A stretch of 64,000 nt of DNA from Blastococcus tunisiensis (GTDB lineage Bacteria > Actinomycetota > Actinomycetes > Mycobacteriales > Geodermatophilaceae). Of this stretch, positions 27,608 through 37,178 are shown in pieces. Positions within the stretch are counted from its first letter, which is position 1. The number at the start of each line of letters is the position of its first letter. Location: the NCBI RefSeq assembly GCF_900112815.1, contig NZ_FOND01000013.1, positions 96,969 to 160,968 of the forward strand. The letters run 5' to 3'. The position numbers and the translations under genes were made by a program. The notes under the pieces were generated by a model that saw only the letters and a program-made list of their open reading frames with translations, was not told the DNA's origin and did not search any database.

Positions 27608-28426
27608 TCAGCGACCGGCGATGCGGCCGGCGTCGGCCGCCTGATCGGCCACCGGGACCGGGCGGTGATCGAAGCCGAGCCGGCCGCGGGTCAGCACGAC
27701 CAGGGCGACGGCCGCCAGCACGAGCACGCCGAGGATGGAGGCGTCGACCACGAGGCTGTCGTCGACCAGGACCAGGTGATCCAGCGACGGCGTGAAGGCA
27801 CCGTGCAGGGCGACGCACAGGAGCAGGCTGCCGGTGCGGTTCCACAGCCACGTGTAGAAGACGGCGAACAGCATCGGTCCGACGAAGCCGATGCCGTAGA
27901 TCGGCAGGTGCCACAGCCCCCAGATCAGCGCGAGCAGGGCCGTGGCGGCCAGGGGTGAGTGGCGGGCCTGCAGCCGGTCGAGCGCGAAGCCCCGCCAGCC
28001 GGGCTCCTCCTGCCCCCCGCCGACGAGCGCCACCACGACGAAGGTGCCGATCCAGGACCCGGCCGCCGCACCGAGCCGGTCCAGGTGCACCTGCTCGCCC
28101 AGCAGCGCCAGCACGACGTTCACCGATAGGAACAGCGCGACCGGCAGCCCGAGGGCGTAGACCCAGTAGCGCGCCGGTACCCGCCAGCGCAGCAGCGGCT
28201 GGAGCCAGCCGCGCACCGAGCCCCCCGACCAGCGGACGACGAGCCCGGCCGCGACCGCCGGGCCGAACGCGCCCGCCGCCAGCAGCACCGTTCCCGCGGG
28301 CCCTCCGACCCCGAGCACTGCCGGTGCCCACAGCAGCCAGGAGATGCCGTAAGCCAGCAGCACGAAGGTCAGCAGCGGACGTGCGCTCGCCGCGGTACGG
28401 ACACCGGCGCTCCGCGTCGCGCTCAT
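27608..28426 (-). CDS. CPBP family intramembrane metalloprotease
   Basis: The 272-residue protein has about eight membrane helices and the CPBP/Abi motifs: EEPGWR (EExxxR type, about 140), WGLWHLPIY and a later HGAF. Members are membrane glutamic-type or metal proteases. The ATG at 28426 is taken because the hydrophobic domain begins soon after; an upstream ATG near 28489 is possible. Confidence 0.82.
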   Translation of the reverse strand: MSATRSAGVRTAASARPLLTFVLLAYGISWLLWAPAVLGVGGPAGTVLLAAGAFGPAVAAGLVVRWSGGSVRGWLQPLLRWRVPARYWVYALGLPVALFLSVNVVLALLGEQVHLDRLGAAAGSWIGTFVVVALVGGGQEEPGWRGFALDRLQARHSPLAATALLALIWGLWHLPIYGIGFVGPMLFAVFYTWLWNRTGSLLLCVALHGAFTPSLDHLVLVDDSLVVDASILGVLVLAAVALVVLTRGRLGFDHRPVPVADQAADAGRIAGR

Positions 28427-28634
28427 CCCCGGGCCGCCGGCGCCGGGCGCCCGATGTGCGGGTGGGCGCGCACCAGACGCACGCGACATCCGGTCATGCG
28501 GGCTCCTCGGTTCTCGACCACGGCTGCGACGCTGCCGGTCACCCGTGCGGCCCCACATGGGCGAACGGCCGTGCCGGTGAGGACCTCGGTCGGTGGTCCG
28601 GGATCCGTGGGGTCTCGGCCCGGAGGTGCCGTGG

Positions 28635-29849
28635 TCACGCGGCGCGCGAGCGGTGCACGAGCCACCGGATGGACTCTTCCTCCTCGTCCCGCTCCCGGTA
28701 CTCGCGGGCGATCGCGGCCGCCGCGCGGCGGGCGCGCTGACCCGCGGCGGCGAGCAGTCCCGGCCGCATCCCGAAGTTGACGAACCGGAGCCCGGGCAGC
28801 GCCGCCTCCTCGTCCTGTGCCACCGGCAGCCCGTCGTCGTCGAGCACGTCGAGGTCGCCCAGCAACGGCTCCAGGCCGGGGCGGAGTCCGGTCGCGGCGA
28901 TGACGGCGTCGACCTGCAGGACGCTGCCGTCGGCCAGGTGCACGCCGTCGCGGTCGAAGCGGTCGACCGCGGCCACCACCGGGATCCGGCCGGACCGCAG
29001 GTCGTCGACGACCCCGCGGTCGACGATGGCCGGACCGGCGTCGTGCGGCCGACGCTGACGGGTGAAGGGCCCCTCCTCCGGTGCGGGCAGGCCGACGTCG
29101 GCGAGGTCGCCGATGGTGAGCCGCTGCAGCGGTCGCACGGCGGCGTCGGCCACCCGTGGCGGCAGCCGGCGCAGCAGGTGGACCGCCGGATCACCGGGCA
29201 TCCCGGCCACCGACCGGGGCAGGATGTTCGGCGGTGTGCGCACCGACAGCCGGACGCTGCGGGCGCCACCGTGCGCCAGGTCGTGCGCGATCTCCAGCCC
29301 CGACGAACCGGCGCCGGCGACGAGCACGTCGCATCCGGCGAACGGAGCCGGGTCGGCGTACTCGGTCGAGTGGACGACGCGGATCGAGGATGCGTCCGCG
29401 TTCCACTCCGACGGCACGGTGCCGCGGGCCAGCAGCCCGGTGGCGACGACGACCTCTCCGGTGCGCCAGTCGCCGTGGTCGGTGACGACCCGCCACTGGC
29501 CCGCGTCGTCGCTCACCTGCTGCACGTGCACGCCGGTGCGGACGTCGAGACCGGCGGTGGCGGGGTAGGACTCGAGGTAGGCGATCACGTCGTCCCGGCC
29601 GGGGAAGGTGCCGCTGCTCCGGGGGATCGGCATTCCGGGCAGCCCGGAGAACGCCCGGCCGCTGTTCAGCCGGAGCCCGCGGTAGCGGCGGCGCCACGCC
29701 GCACCGACGGCGTGCCCCTGCTCGAGGACCACCGCCGGCACCCCGCGGCGGCCGAGGGCGGCGGCGGTGGCCAGACCGGTCGGCCCGGCTCCGATCACCA
29801 CGACCGGCAGCGTCTCCTCGGATCCGGTGCGTGCTGTGTCGTTCCTCAT
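28635..29849 (-). CDS. FAD/NAD(P)-dependent oxidoreductase (flavin monooxygenase-like)
   Basis: The 404-residue flavoprotein carries two dinucleotide-binding motifs, GAGPTGLATAAALG near residue 16 (FAD) and GAGSSGLEIAHDLA near 180 (NADPH), with ATGLRPG near 340, as in bacterial flavin-containing monooxygenases. The substrate is unknown. It is divergent from a LuxR-type regulator, which may control it. The start ATG 29849 has only a distant purine-rich site; a GTG three codons upstream is an alternative. Confidence 0.8.
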   Translation of the reverse strand: MRNDTARTGSEETLPVVVIGAGPTGLATAAALGRRGVPAVVLEQGHAVGAAWRRRYRGLRLNSGRAFSGLPGMPIPRSSGTFPGRDDVIAYLESYPATAGLDVRTGVHVQQVSDDAGQWRVVTDHGDWRTGEVVVATGLLARGTVPSEWNADASSIRVVHSTEYADPAPFAGCDVLVAGAGSSGLEIAHDLAHGGARSVRLSVRTPPNILPRSVAGMPGDPAVHLLRRLPPRVADAAVRPLQRLTIGDLADVGLPAPEEGPFTRQRRPHDAGPAIVDRGVVDDLRSGRIPVVAAVDRFDRDGVHLADGSVLQVDAVIAATGLRPGLEPLLGDLDVLDDDGLPVAQDEEAALPGLRFVNFGMRPGLLAAAGQRARRAAAAIAREYRERDEEEESIRWLVHRSRAA

Positions 29850-29904
29850 CGTGGACACATCTCCCCTCGGTTCCGGTCCCATCGTGCGGCTGGACGGCCG
29901 GTGG

Positions 29905-29928
29905 GACCCACCCCCTGCCCGGGGGGTC
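29905..29928. promoter_or_regulatory. Candidate LuxR-regulator operator in divergent promoter
   Basis: GACCC and GGGTC arms flank a C-rich/G-rich centre CCCCCTGCCCGGGGG between the flavoprotein and luxR-type genes. A similar CCCCCACTGCCGGGG core lies at 31134-31150 before the ABC genes. Confidence 0.3.
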
Positions 29929-29984
29929 TTCCGCGGTGCACCGGCGGGTTCGACAGCCCGGCGGAGGAGGCGGACAGTGGCGGG

Positions 29985-31067
29985 ATGGGCACCGGTCCCG
30001 CTGCCGCCCGGACCGCCGCGGAACGCGCGGTGGCCCGCCGCTGCTCGCGGGTCCTGCCGCCGGAGGACCTGCTCGACGAGGTGGCCGGCGTCGTGCGCCG
30101 GGGACTGCCCTACGTGGCCGCCGGGTGGATGCTCAGCGACCCGGCGACCGGGCTGGCCACCACGGTGCACGGGGAGCGGGTGGACCCGGACGTCCAGCGC
30201 CGGCTGATCGAGCACGAGCGGACGACGCCGGACCTGAACTCGTTCGCCGCACTGGCCCACCGCCGATCACCGGTCGGTCGGTTGTCCGCGGAGACCGGCG
30301 GGCGGCTGGCCGACAGCGCCCGGCACCGCGAGCTCTACTCGCCGCTCGGCCTGGGGGACGAGATCCGCGGGGTGTTCCGCGCCGGCGGGAACTGCTGGGG
30401 GCAGGTCTGCCTGACCCGCCCGGCCGGAGCGCCGTGGTTCACCGCCGCGGAAGAGCGGTCGCTCGCGCGCGTCGCGGCGGCGCTGGGCGGCGGACTGCGG
30501 CAGGCGCACGCGCTGGCGCGGGCCTGCCCGGAGCCCGGCGACCCGGACGGCCCGGCGGTACTCCTGGTGACGGACGACGGCCGGGTGACCGGCTGCAGCG
30601 ATGCCGCCCGGCAGCTGCTCGCCGAACTCCCGGACGACGGGACGCCGCTCCCGGGCGTGGTGCACGAGGTGGCCTCGCTGGCGCGTGCACTCGAGGCGAC
30701 CGGCACGGGGCCACCCGCCAAGGCGCGGGTCAGGGGTCGCGCGGGGCGCTACCTCGTCGTCCGTGCCGGCGTACTCGGTGGCGGGGGCACGACCGGTGCA
30801 CTCGTCGCGGTCCTGCTGGAGCCCGCGCGACAGAGCGACCTGGCCCCGCTGGTGCTGGCCTCGGCGGCCCTCACGGCGCGGGAGCGGGAGGTGGCCGGTC
30901 TGCTCGCCGGCGGAACCCCGGAGGCGGAGATCGCACGGCGGCTCTGGCTGTCGCCGCACACCGTGCACGGCTACGCGAAGGCTGTCTTCGCCAAGCTCGG
31001 TGTCGGCAGCCGGGTCGAGCTGAGCGCCCTCCTCGGCGGGGCTCCGGAGCCCGCTCCGGCCGGCTGA
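29985..31067 (+). CDS. LuxR-family transcriptional regulator
   Basis: The 360-residue protein has a roughly 280-residue N-terminal region with GAF-like character (hydrophobic strands around FRAGGNCWGQVCLTR) and a C-terminal LuxR helix-turn-helix: LTAREREVAGLLAGG, then LSPHTVHGYAKAVFAKLGV. It probably senses a small ligand and regulates the divergent flavoprotein and/or the ABC genes downstream. The ATG at 29985 lies 6 nt after GACAGT, possibly leaderless. Confidence 0.82.
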   Translation: MGTGPAAARTAAERAVARRCSRVLPPEDLLDEVAGVVRRGLPYVAAGWMLSDPATGLATTVHGERVDPDVQRRLIEHERTTPDLNSFAALAHRRSPVGRLSAETGGRLADSARHRELYSPLGLGDEIRGVFRAGGNCWGQVCLTRPAGAPWFTAAEERSLARVAAALGGGLRQAHALARACPEPGDPDGPAVLLVTDDGRVTGCSDAARQLLAELPDDGTPLPGVVHEVASLARALEATGTGPPAKARVRGRAGRYLVVRAGVLGGGGTTGALVAVLLEPARQSDLAPLVLASAALTAREREVAGLLAGGTPEAEIARRLWLSPHTVHGYAKAVFAKLGVGSRVELSALLGGAPEPAPAG

Positions 31068-31133
31068 GCCCCACGCCGGTCGGCGTCCGTCGCCCAGGAG
31101 CACGACCGGCCCGGGTCAGGGCATCCACGAAGG

Positions 31134-31150
31134 TCCCCCACTGCCGGGGA
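31134..31150. promoter_or_regulatory. Candidate operator upstream of the ABC genes
   Basis: TCCCC-N7-GGGGA inverted repeat about 50 bp upstream of the ABC ATPase start, resembling the GC-rich palindrome at 29905-29928. The assignment to the neighbouring LuxR-type protein is a guess. Confidence 0.3.
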
Positions 31151-31197
31151 CGACCCGCCCTGGTCCCCCGCCGCACGGTCGGACAGCGTGGGCGCAC

Positions 31198-32124
31198 ATG
31201 ATCGAGGCCCACGAACTGACGAAACGCTACGGGCACACCACGGCGGTGGACGCCGCCTCCTTCACGGTGCGACCGGGGACGGTGACCGGCTTCCTCGGCC
31301 CGAACGGCGCGGGCAAGTCGACGACGATGCGCATGATCGTCGGGCTGGACAGGCCCAGCTCCGGCGAGGTCACCGTCAACGGCCGGCCCTACGCCGAGCA
31401 CCGTCGACCGCTGGCCGAGGTCGGGATCCTCCTCGACGCGCGGGCGGTGCACACCGGACGCAGCGCGCGGCAGCACCTGCGGGCCATGGCCGCCACCCAC
31501 GGGATCTCCGCTCGTCGCGTCACCGAGGTCGTCGAGATGACCGGGCTGCAGAGCGTCGCCGGCAGGCGGGTCGGGGGCTACTCGCTCGGCATGGGTCAGC
31601 GGCTGGGCATGGCCGCCGCGCTGCTCGGGGACCCGCGGACGCTGATCCTCGACGAGCCGGTCAACGGCCTGGACCCGGAGGGCGTGAAATGGGTGCGCAC
31701 CATGGTGCGCCGGCTCGCGGCGGAGGGCCGCACGGTGTTCATCTCCTCGCACCTGATGAGCGAGATGGCCCAGACGGCCGATCACCTGCTGGTGATCGGC
31801 CGCGGCCGGATCATCGCCGCCGGCGCGGTGCAGGAGATCATCGACGCCACCACGACGGCCACGGTGCTGGTCCGGTCACCGAGGGCCGGGGAACTCGCGG
31901 AGCTGCTCACGGCCTCCGGCGGCACCGCGACACCCGCCGCCGACGGCCGGCTGGAGGTGCGCGGGCTCGGCAGCGAGCAGATCGGCGACGCAGCGGCCCG
32001 ATCGGGGATCCCGCTGCACGAGCTGACTCCTGTCCGGGCGTCGCTGGAGGACGCCTTCCTGTCCCTGACCCACGACGAGGTGGTCTACCGCTCGGAGCCC
32101 GCCCCGGAAGGAGCCTCCCGATGA
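31198..32124 (+). CDS. ABC-2 type transporter ATPase
   Basis: The 308-residue ATPase has Walker A GPNGAGKST (about 37), signature SLGMGQRL, Walker B LILDEP, H-loop ISSHL and a C-terminal accessory domain, the form used with ABC-2 permeases for drug or lipid export. Its stop overlaps the ATG of the permease. A CAGCGT box ends 8 nt before the start. Confidence 0.9.
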   Translation: MIEAHELTKRYGHTTAVDAASFTVRPGTVTGFLGPNGAGKSTTMRMIVGLDRPSSGEVTVNGRPYAEHRRPLAEVGILLDARAVHTGRSARQHLRAMAATHGISARRVTEVVEMTGLQSVAGRRVGGYSLGMGQRLGMAAALLGDPRTLILDEPVNGLDPEGVKWVRTMVRRLAAEGRTVFISSHLMSEMAQTADHLLVIGRGRIIAAGAVQEIIDATTTATVLVRSPRAGELAELLTASGGTATPAADGRLEVRGLGSEQIGDAAARSGIPLHELTPVRASLEDAFLSLTHDEVVYRSEPAPEGASR

Positions 32125-32966
32125 GCACCGCCGTCACTGCGGCGACCGCGACCGCCACCGAGCAGCAGGTCGCCGTCTCCCCCGTGACCTTCCCCCGGGT
32201 GCTGCACTCGGAGTGGATCAAGCTGTGGAGCCTGCGCTCGACCTACTGGTCGGTGGTGGCCACCGTGCTCGCCATGGTGCTGATCGCGACGGTCATGGCC
32301 CTGGCTGCAGCCGTCGGCGCCGCCGGGGCGGACGATGCGCCGGGCGGGGAGGCAGCCATCGGGCTGGGGTACACCTTCGCCCAGGTCGTCGTGGCCGTCC
32401 TCGGCGCGCTGATGATCACCGGGGAGTACTCGACGGGCATGATCCGTTCCTCCCTGGCCGCGGCCCCGCGGCGGACCCCGGTGCTCGCCGCCAAGGCGGT
32501 GCTCATCGCCGCCGTGGGATTCCTGCTGGGTGTCCTCGGTGTCGCGCTGGCCTACCTGGTCACCCTCCCGGTGCTCGGCGGCCAGGACGCCGCCGACCTC
32601 GCCGATCCGGAGGTTCAGCGCATCTTCTGGGGCACCGGGCTCTACCTGGCCGGGGTCGGCCTGCTGGGCCTGGGCCTCGGGGCCCTCATCCGGCACACGG
32701 CCGGCGCCATCACCGCGGCACTCGGCGTCCTCCTGCTGCTGTCCACCGTCGTCCAGCTGCTGATGCTGACCTCGGACTGGTTCACCGGTGTCTACCCGTA
32801 CCTGCCGTCCACCGCGGGAGAGCGCATCGCCTCGCCGGAGGTCACCGCGGCGGTCGATGGGGGGCCGGTGGTGCTCGCGCCATGGACCGGGTTCGCCGTC
32901 TTCATGGCCTACGTGGCCGTCACCCTCATCGGTGCGGCGGTGTCGCTGCGCCGGAGGGACGCCTGA
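32121..32966 (+). CDS. ABC-2 type transporter permease
   Basis: The 281-residue protein has six hydrophobic helices. EWIKLWSLRSTYWSV before the first helix and TGEYSTGMIRSSLAAAPRR in a cytosolic loop are typical of ABC-2 permeases. It forms an exporter with the preceding ATPase; the substrate is unknown. A GC-rich hairpin (CTCCCGG/CCGGGAG near 33010-33030) follows and may terminate the unit. Confidence 0.88.
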   Translation: MSTAVTAATATATEQQVAVSPVTFPRVLHSEWIKLWSLRSTYWSVVATVLAMVLIATVMALAAAVGAAGADDAPGGEAAIGLGYTFAQVVVAVLGALMITGEYSTGMIRSSLAAAPRRTPVLAAKAVLIAAVGFLLGVLGVALAYLVTLPVLGGQDAADLADPEVQRIFWGTGLYLAGVGLLGLGLGALIRHTAGAITAALGVLLLLSTVVQLLMLTSDWFTGVYPYLPSTAGERIASPEVTAAVDGGPVVLAPWTGFAVFMAYVAVTLIGAAVSLRRRDA

Positions 32967-33106
32967 CCGGTTCCCCGGGACGATGGTCGGTCACCCGAGG
33001 AACCCTCCGGCCCTCCCGGTCCGGGAGGCCGCCGGGGACCGTTCCGTACGGCTGACCGATGCCGGCGGGGCCCTCGGGCCTCGTGGCCCGATGGAGGGAA
33101 CGCACC

Positions 33107-34513
33107 GTGACCTGCACCGTGGGATACCCGGAACGGACGCCGGACCGCTGGCCGCCACCGCGGGGACGACGAGGCCCCCTCCAGGTCGCCGACGACGTCC
33201 ACGTCGTCACGCTGGGCCGCGGCTTCCCCGCCTCGAACGTCTACCTGGTCCGCTCCCGGGAGGCGTGGGCGCTGATCGACGCGGGATGGGCCGGCGACGC
33301 AGACACGATCCGGCGGACGGCCGAGTCGCTGTTCGGCCCGGGTGCGCGTCCCGCGGCGATCCTGCTCACCCACATCCATCCCGACCACTCGGCGGCCGCC
33401 GGGGAGCTCGCCAGGTCGTGGGACGTGCCGGTCCACGTCCACCCCGTCGAGCTGCCGATGGCAGCCGGGAAGTACCTCCCCGAGTTTGACATGCCGCTGG
33501 ACCACTGGGTCGTCATGCCGATCATGCGTCTGCTGCCGGCCAGGACCCGCTCCCGGATCGAGGCCGTCGGTGACATCACCGACGTCGCCCGCGCCCTCCC
33601 GCCCGGAGGTGTCGTACCCGGGCTGCCGGACTGGGAGTGGATCGCCGCCCCGGGGCACACTCCCGGTTCCGTCGCCTATCTCCGCCGGCGCGACGGCGTG
33701 CTGGTCTCCGGCGACGCCGTCCTCACCGTGGACTCGAACTCGGTCCCCGGGGTGCTGTCCGGCCGCCGGCGGCTGGCCGGGCCACCCTGGTACTCGACGT
33801 GGGACCGGCGCGCGGCTCGGGAGTCCATCGCTGCGCTGGCCGCCCTGGAACCCCGCGTGCTGGCGCCGGGGCACGGGTATCCGCTCGCGGTCGGCGCGAC
33901 GGAGGCGTTGCGGGCCTTCGCCGACGACGGACGCAGTCGTCTGCGGCGAAGGATGGACCGACTGCTGGTCCCGGTCGGCGATCCACGCGCGGAGCGCTAC
34001 CGGCCACCACCACCGCTGTATGCACGGCTCCAGTGGCTGGGGCACGCGCTGACCGCACTGGGGCTGAGCCCGGGCTACGTGGTGACCCTCGAGGTGCCCG
34101 GCCGCCACACCGGCGTGCTCCGGCGCACCAACCTGGTGCGGGCGGAGCACGCCGGTCAGGACTACCTGGTGTCCCTCACCGGCGAGTCGGAGTGGGTGCG
34201 CAACGTCCGTGCGGCCCGCGGTCGGGTCGTGCTGGCCCGCCGCGGTCGTCGCCGGGAGGTGACGCTGGTCGAGGTGCCGCCCCCCGACCGTGCGCCGGTG
34301 ATCCGCTCCTACGTGCTGCGGGCGGGACGACGCCGGGGCAGCAGCACGGTCGGCCGCGAGGCCCGGGCGTTCTTCGGCGTCGGACCGGACCTCGCCGTGG
34401 AGGAGATCGCCACCGTGGCCGACCGGTTCCCGACCTTCCGGGTGGTGCCGGACACGGCGGAGGCGACGATCCCGAGCCTCCGGGCCGGCCGACGGGTGGA
34501 CCCGGTCGGGTGA
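33107..34513 (+). CDS. Fusion of metallo-beta-lactamase hydrolase and deazaflavin-type nitroreductase-family domain
   Basis: The roughly 468-residue protein joins two folds. Residues about 25-270 are an MBL-fold hydrolase with HIHPDHSA and GHTPGSVAYL, so a binuclear metal site is expected. Residues about 330-450 resemble the DUF385/F420-dependent family (LEVPGRHTGVLRRTNLV, then LVSLTGESEWVRNVRAA). The GTG at 33107 is chosen for GGAGGG about 8 nt upstream; ATG 33059 is also in frame. No internal stop or shift separates the domains. Confidence 0.75.
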   Translation: MTCTVGYPERTPDRWPPPRGRRGPLQVADDVHVVTLGRGFPASNVYLVRSREAWALIDAGWAGDADTIRRTAESLFGPGARPAAILLTHIHPDHSAAAGELARSWDVPVHVHPVELPMAAGKYLPEFDMPLDHWVVMPIMRLLPARTRSRIEAVGDITDVARALPPGGVVPGLPDWEWIAAPGHTPGSVAYLRRRDGVLVSGDAVLTVDSNSVPGVLSGRRRLAGPPWYSTWDRRAARESIAALAALEPRVLAPGHGYPLAVGATEALRAFADDGRSRLRRRMDRLLVPVGDPRAERYRPPPPLYARLQWLGHALTALGLSPGYVVTLEVPGRHTGVLRRTNLVRAEHAGQDYLVSLTGESEWVRNVRAARGRVVLARRGRRREVTLVEVPPPDRAPVIRSYVLRAGRRRGSSTVGREARAFFGVGPDLAVEEIATVADRFPTFRVVPDTAEATIPSLRAGRRVDPVG

Positions 34514-34665
34514 GTAGGCCACCCACGGAGGGAGGTGAGCGGCCCGGCATCGAGCGGGTCCTGGCTCGCACCAGGGAGCCCCGGCGCGCCCCGCGGCCCG
34601 CCGGACCTGCCGGTCCGGGACGATCGGCCCTCCCGGGCGGCCGCCGAGCCGGGGACCGTGCGGTC

Positions 34666-35562
34666 ATGCCCCCTCACGATCGGCGTCCGTCACAGGATCC
34701 GGCGGACGCGGGTGCGCGCCCGCCGGCTGGGAGCGACGCACCGGGAGACGTCGGGGTAGCGCCGGGAAGCGGTCCGGCGCAGCCCCACCCCGCGCTGGGC
34801 GCTGCGCTCAACCTGTTCCGGTTCCACCAGGAACACGAGCGGTTCTACGCCGCCTCACCGCTGGAGAGCGCCCTGCGGCTCCAGCGCCACGAACGGGCAC
34901 TGCTGGCCCTGGCCGACCGGTGGACCACCGCAGAGCCGTCCTCCCGTACGGCGCTGAGTCCGTACGAGGGCGCCGACGACCTCAACAGCGAGGCCGCGAC
35001 CGCCCTCGACGGCATCCTCTTCCTGGAAGGGGAAGGCCGCCCGGCGGAAGTGAGCGCGATGATCGCCGACCTGCGTGCCGACGCGGACCGCTTCGCGGCC
35101 AGCGGTGAGTGGTTGGCCGCCGCGATGCAGGCGTCGTGGGCCGCGACCGCAGCGTTGCTGGAGCTCGAGGAGCTGGCCGACGTGATGGGCGAACGGCACC
35201 GGATCATCAGCAACGACTGGTTGTCCGCGCACATGCAATCCCTGATCTCGCACCTGCTCGGTCGGGCCGGCGACATGCTCGAAGGCATCGACTTCCGCCC
35301 GGCCGCGCTGCGCGCGGACCTCGCGGGCACCCGCGCCGTCCCCCGCCGGCTGTACGCGGCCACCGAGGTGATCTCGCGCGCGGCCGACCTGTGCTGCGAG
35401 TCGGCCGCGCTCGTGCACGACAACCAGCGCCGCTGGCGCGTCTGCCAGGAGCGGGTGGAGCAGGTGGTGGCAGCCGTGAGCACCGACCGCGGGCCGGAGT
35501 CGGCGGGCGGTCGCAGCGCACCAGCCGGCGGTGGACCGACCGGGACGCCGGGCCGCGGGTGA
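34666..35562 (+). CDS. Hypothetical protein (about 298 aa)
   Basis: The protein has a disordered Pro/Gly/Asp-rich start (about 1-45), then a helical region (about 50-250) rich in Ala, Leu, Glu and Arg with no motif I recognise, and a Gly/Pro tail. A GTG at 34510 in the same frame overlaps the stop of the preceding fusion gene (GTGA), so a longer, coupled product is possible. Codon use agrees with a real gene. Confidence 0.55.
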   Translation: MPPHDRRPSQDPADAGARPPAGSDAPGDVGVAPGSGPAQPHPALGAALNLFRFHQEHERFYAASPLESALRLQRHERALLALADRWTTAEPSSRTALSPYEGADDLNSEAATALDGILFLEGEGRPAEVSAMIADLRADADRFAASGEWLAAAMQASWAATAALLELEELADVMGERHRIISNDWLSAHMQSLISHLLGRAGDMLEGIDFRPAALRADLAGTRAVPRRLYAATEVISRAADLCCESAALVHDNQRRWRVCQERVEQVVAAVSTDRGPESAGGRSAPAGGGPTGTPGRG

Positions 35563-35627
35563 CGGACCACCGGGCTGTGCCCGGTGAGCCCGCCCTCCGC
35601 CCGGCAGTTCCGCGGCGGCCGAACCGC

Positions 35628-35864
35628 CTACTGCATGCCGCCTGCGCCGCCCCCACCGCCGCCGCCCAGCCCGTGGGCGATGATGGCGGCCTTCGTCACC
35701 CGGTCGTCCGGCGGCAGGTCGTTGGGGTTGGCCCCGTACACCCCCTCCGTGTCGGCAGCCGAGTGCCGGACCCAGCCACCGAAGCGCCACACCGCTCGGA
35801 ACGGTGCTCCGCTGAGCCGGCCGGCCCTGCGCATCGCCGACCGCACATTCCCTCCTGCACCCAT
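35628..35864 (-). CDS. Small hypothetical protein with poly-glycine tail
   Basis: The 78-residue basic/neutral protein ends in a run of seven glycines followed by AGGMQ. The ATG at 35864 has GAGGAGG 8 nt upstream, which is the main support for the gene. The middle reads ADTEGVYGANPNDLPPDD. No family is recognised. Confidence 0.5.
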   Translation of the reverse strand: MGAGGNVRSAMRRAGRLSGAPFRAVWRFGGWVRHSAADTEGVYGANPNDLPPDDRVTKAAIIAHGLGGGGGGGAGGMQ

Positions 35865-36047
35865 CGCTCGTCCTCCTCGTCCACCGGTGCGGACCCACGT
35901 TCGTCGCGGGCGAGGTCGAGCGCCAGGGACGAAGGTTCCCGCGCGCGGAGACCTTGCGCGCGGGCGAGCGGTGGCAGCGGGTCGTCCGGTCCCCCCGCGG
36001 CGGGAGGTCCGGTTCCTGCATCGGCGGGACCGTCCCGGAACCGGCAG

Positions 36048-37178
36048 TCAGCCGCCGGGGATGGTCAGCCGCTGCCCCACCCGGATCAGACCGGGATCGG
36101 GCCCGATCGTCGCCCGGTTGGCGGCGTAGATCTCCCGCCAGCTCACGTCGTGTCCGGCCGCGATCGAGGCGAGCGTGTCCCCCGGCCGGACGACGTAGGC
36201 GGTGCTGGCGCCGCCGCCCGCGCCGCCGCCCGGATCGCCGCCCGCACCGGGGATGGCCAGCCGCTGCCCCACCCGGATGAGACCCGGGTCGGGCCCGATG
36301 GTCGCCCGGTTCGCGGCGTAGATGTCCCGCCAGCTCGTGTCGTGGCCGGCCGCGATCGAGGCGAGCGTGTCCCCCGGCCGGACGACGTAGGCGCCCCCTG
36401 AGCCCCCGCCACCGCTCGATCCCCGTCCCAGCGGGTCGGTGAAGGTGTACCCGCGGGAGGCGTAGAAGGCGATGATGTCGTCGAGCGCGGCCACGGTGTT
36501 CTGCCGGTAGCCGCCACCGTCGTGCATCAGCACGATGGGGTGCGCGCTGCCCGGCGAGGTGGCGCGGGCGACGATCTGCTGCTGGAACGACGGACTCCAG
36601 CCCGACGGAGTCGACCAGTCCCGGGTGTCGATCGACCAGTCCACGACCGTCATGCCGCGCTCCCACGCAGGTCCGGCGATCGCGGCGCTGTGGTGGATGC
36701 CGTACGGGCCTCGGAAGAAGCACGGACCCGTGCCGGTCGCATCGACGATCGCCCGCGTCGTCCGGTCGATCTCGGTCGCCCGCCCCGCCGCGGAGAGCCG
36801 GCTGAGGTCCGGGTGCGACCAGGTGTGGTTCCCGATCGCGTGCCCCTCGGCGGCGATCCGCCGCACCAGGTCCGGATGGCGGGCGGCCTGGTCCCCGCGC
36901 ACGAAGAACGTGGCCCGGACGCCGTGGGACCGCAGCACGTCGAGGACGGCCGGCGTGTTCTCCGGCCACGGCCCGTCGTCGAAGGTCAGCGCCACGGTGC
37001 GCTCCGCCGTGGCCGGCGTGGTGTCCAGGACCGCGCGGACCGGGTCGGGGCAGTCGGCCGCCCGTGCGACCTGGCCACCGAGCACCGGGCCGGTGCTGAG
37101 CGTCACCACCGCGGCGAGCACCGTGGCCAGCCGCGCGCCCTGTCGTCGTCCGTCCGTCGTGCCACCGATCGCGCGCAT
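36048..37178 (-). CDS. Secreted polysaccharide deacetylase with two LysM domains
   Basis: The 376-residue protein has a signal peptide (about 15-40) and a NodB-type polysaccharide deacetylase domain (about 55-240) with LTFDDGPW, HTWSHPDLS, FRGPYG and a final LMHDGG. Two nearly identical LysM repeats of about 50 residues follow, each holding VVRPGDTLASIAAGHD. It likely deacetylates peptidoglycan or chitin-like glycans at the cell surface. The start MRAIGGTT at 37178 is tentative; two earlier Met codons exist. Confidence 0.87.
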   Translation of the reverse strand: MRAIGGTTDGRRQGARLATVLAAVVTLSTGPVLGGQVARAADCPDPVRAVLDTTPATAERTVALTFDDGPWPENTPAVLDVLRSHGVRATFFVRGDQAARHPDLVRRIAAEGHAIGNHTWSHPDLSRLSAAGRATEIDRTTRAIVDATGTGPCFFRGPYGIHHSAAIAGPAWERGMTVVDWSIDTRDWSTPSGWSPSFQQQIVARATSPGSAHPIVLMHDGGGYRQNTVAALDDIIAFYASRGYTFTDPLGRGSSGGGGSGGAYVVRPGDTLASIAAGHDTSWRDIYAANRATIGPDPGLIRVGQRLAIPGAGGDPGGGAGGGASTAYVVRPGDTLASIAAGHDVSWREIYAANRATIGPDPGLIRVGQRLTIPGG

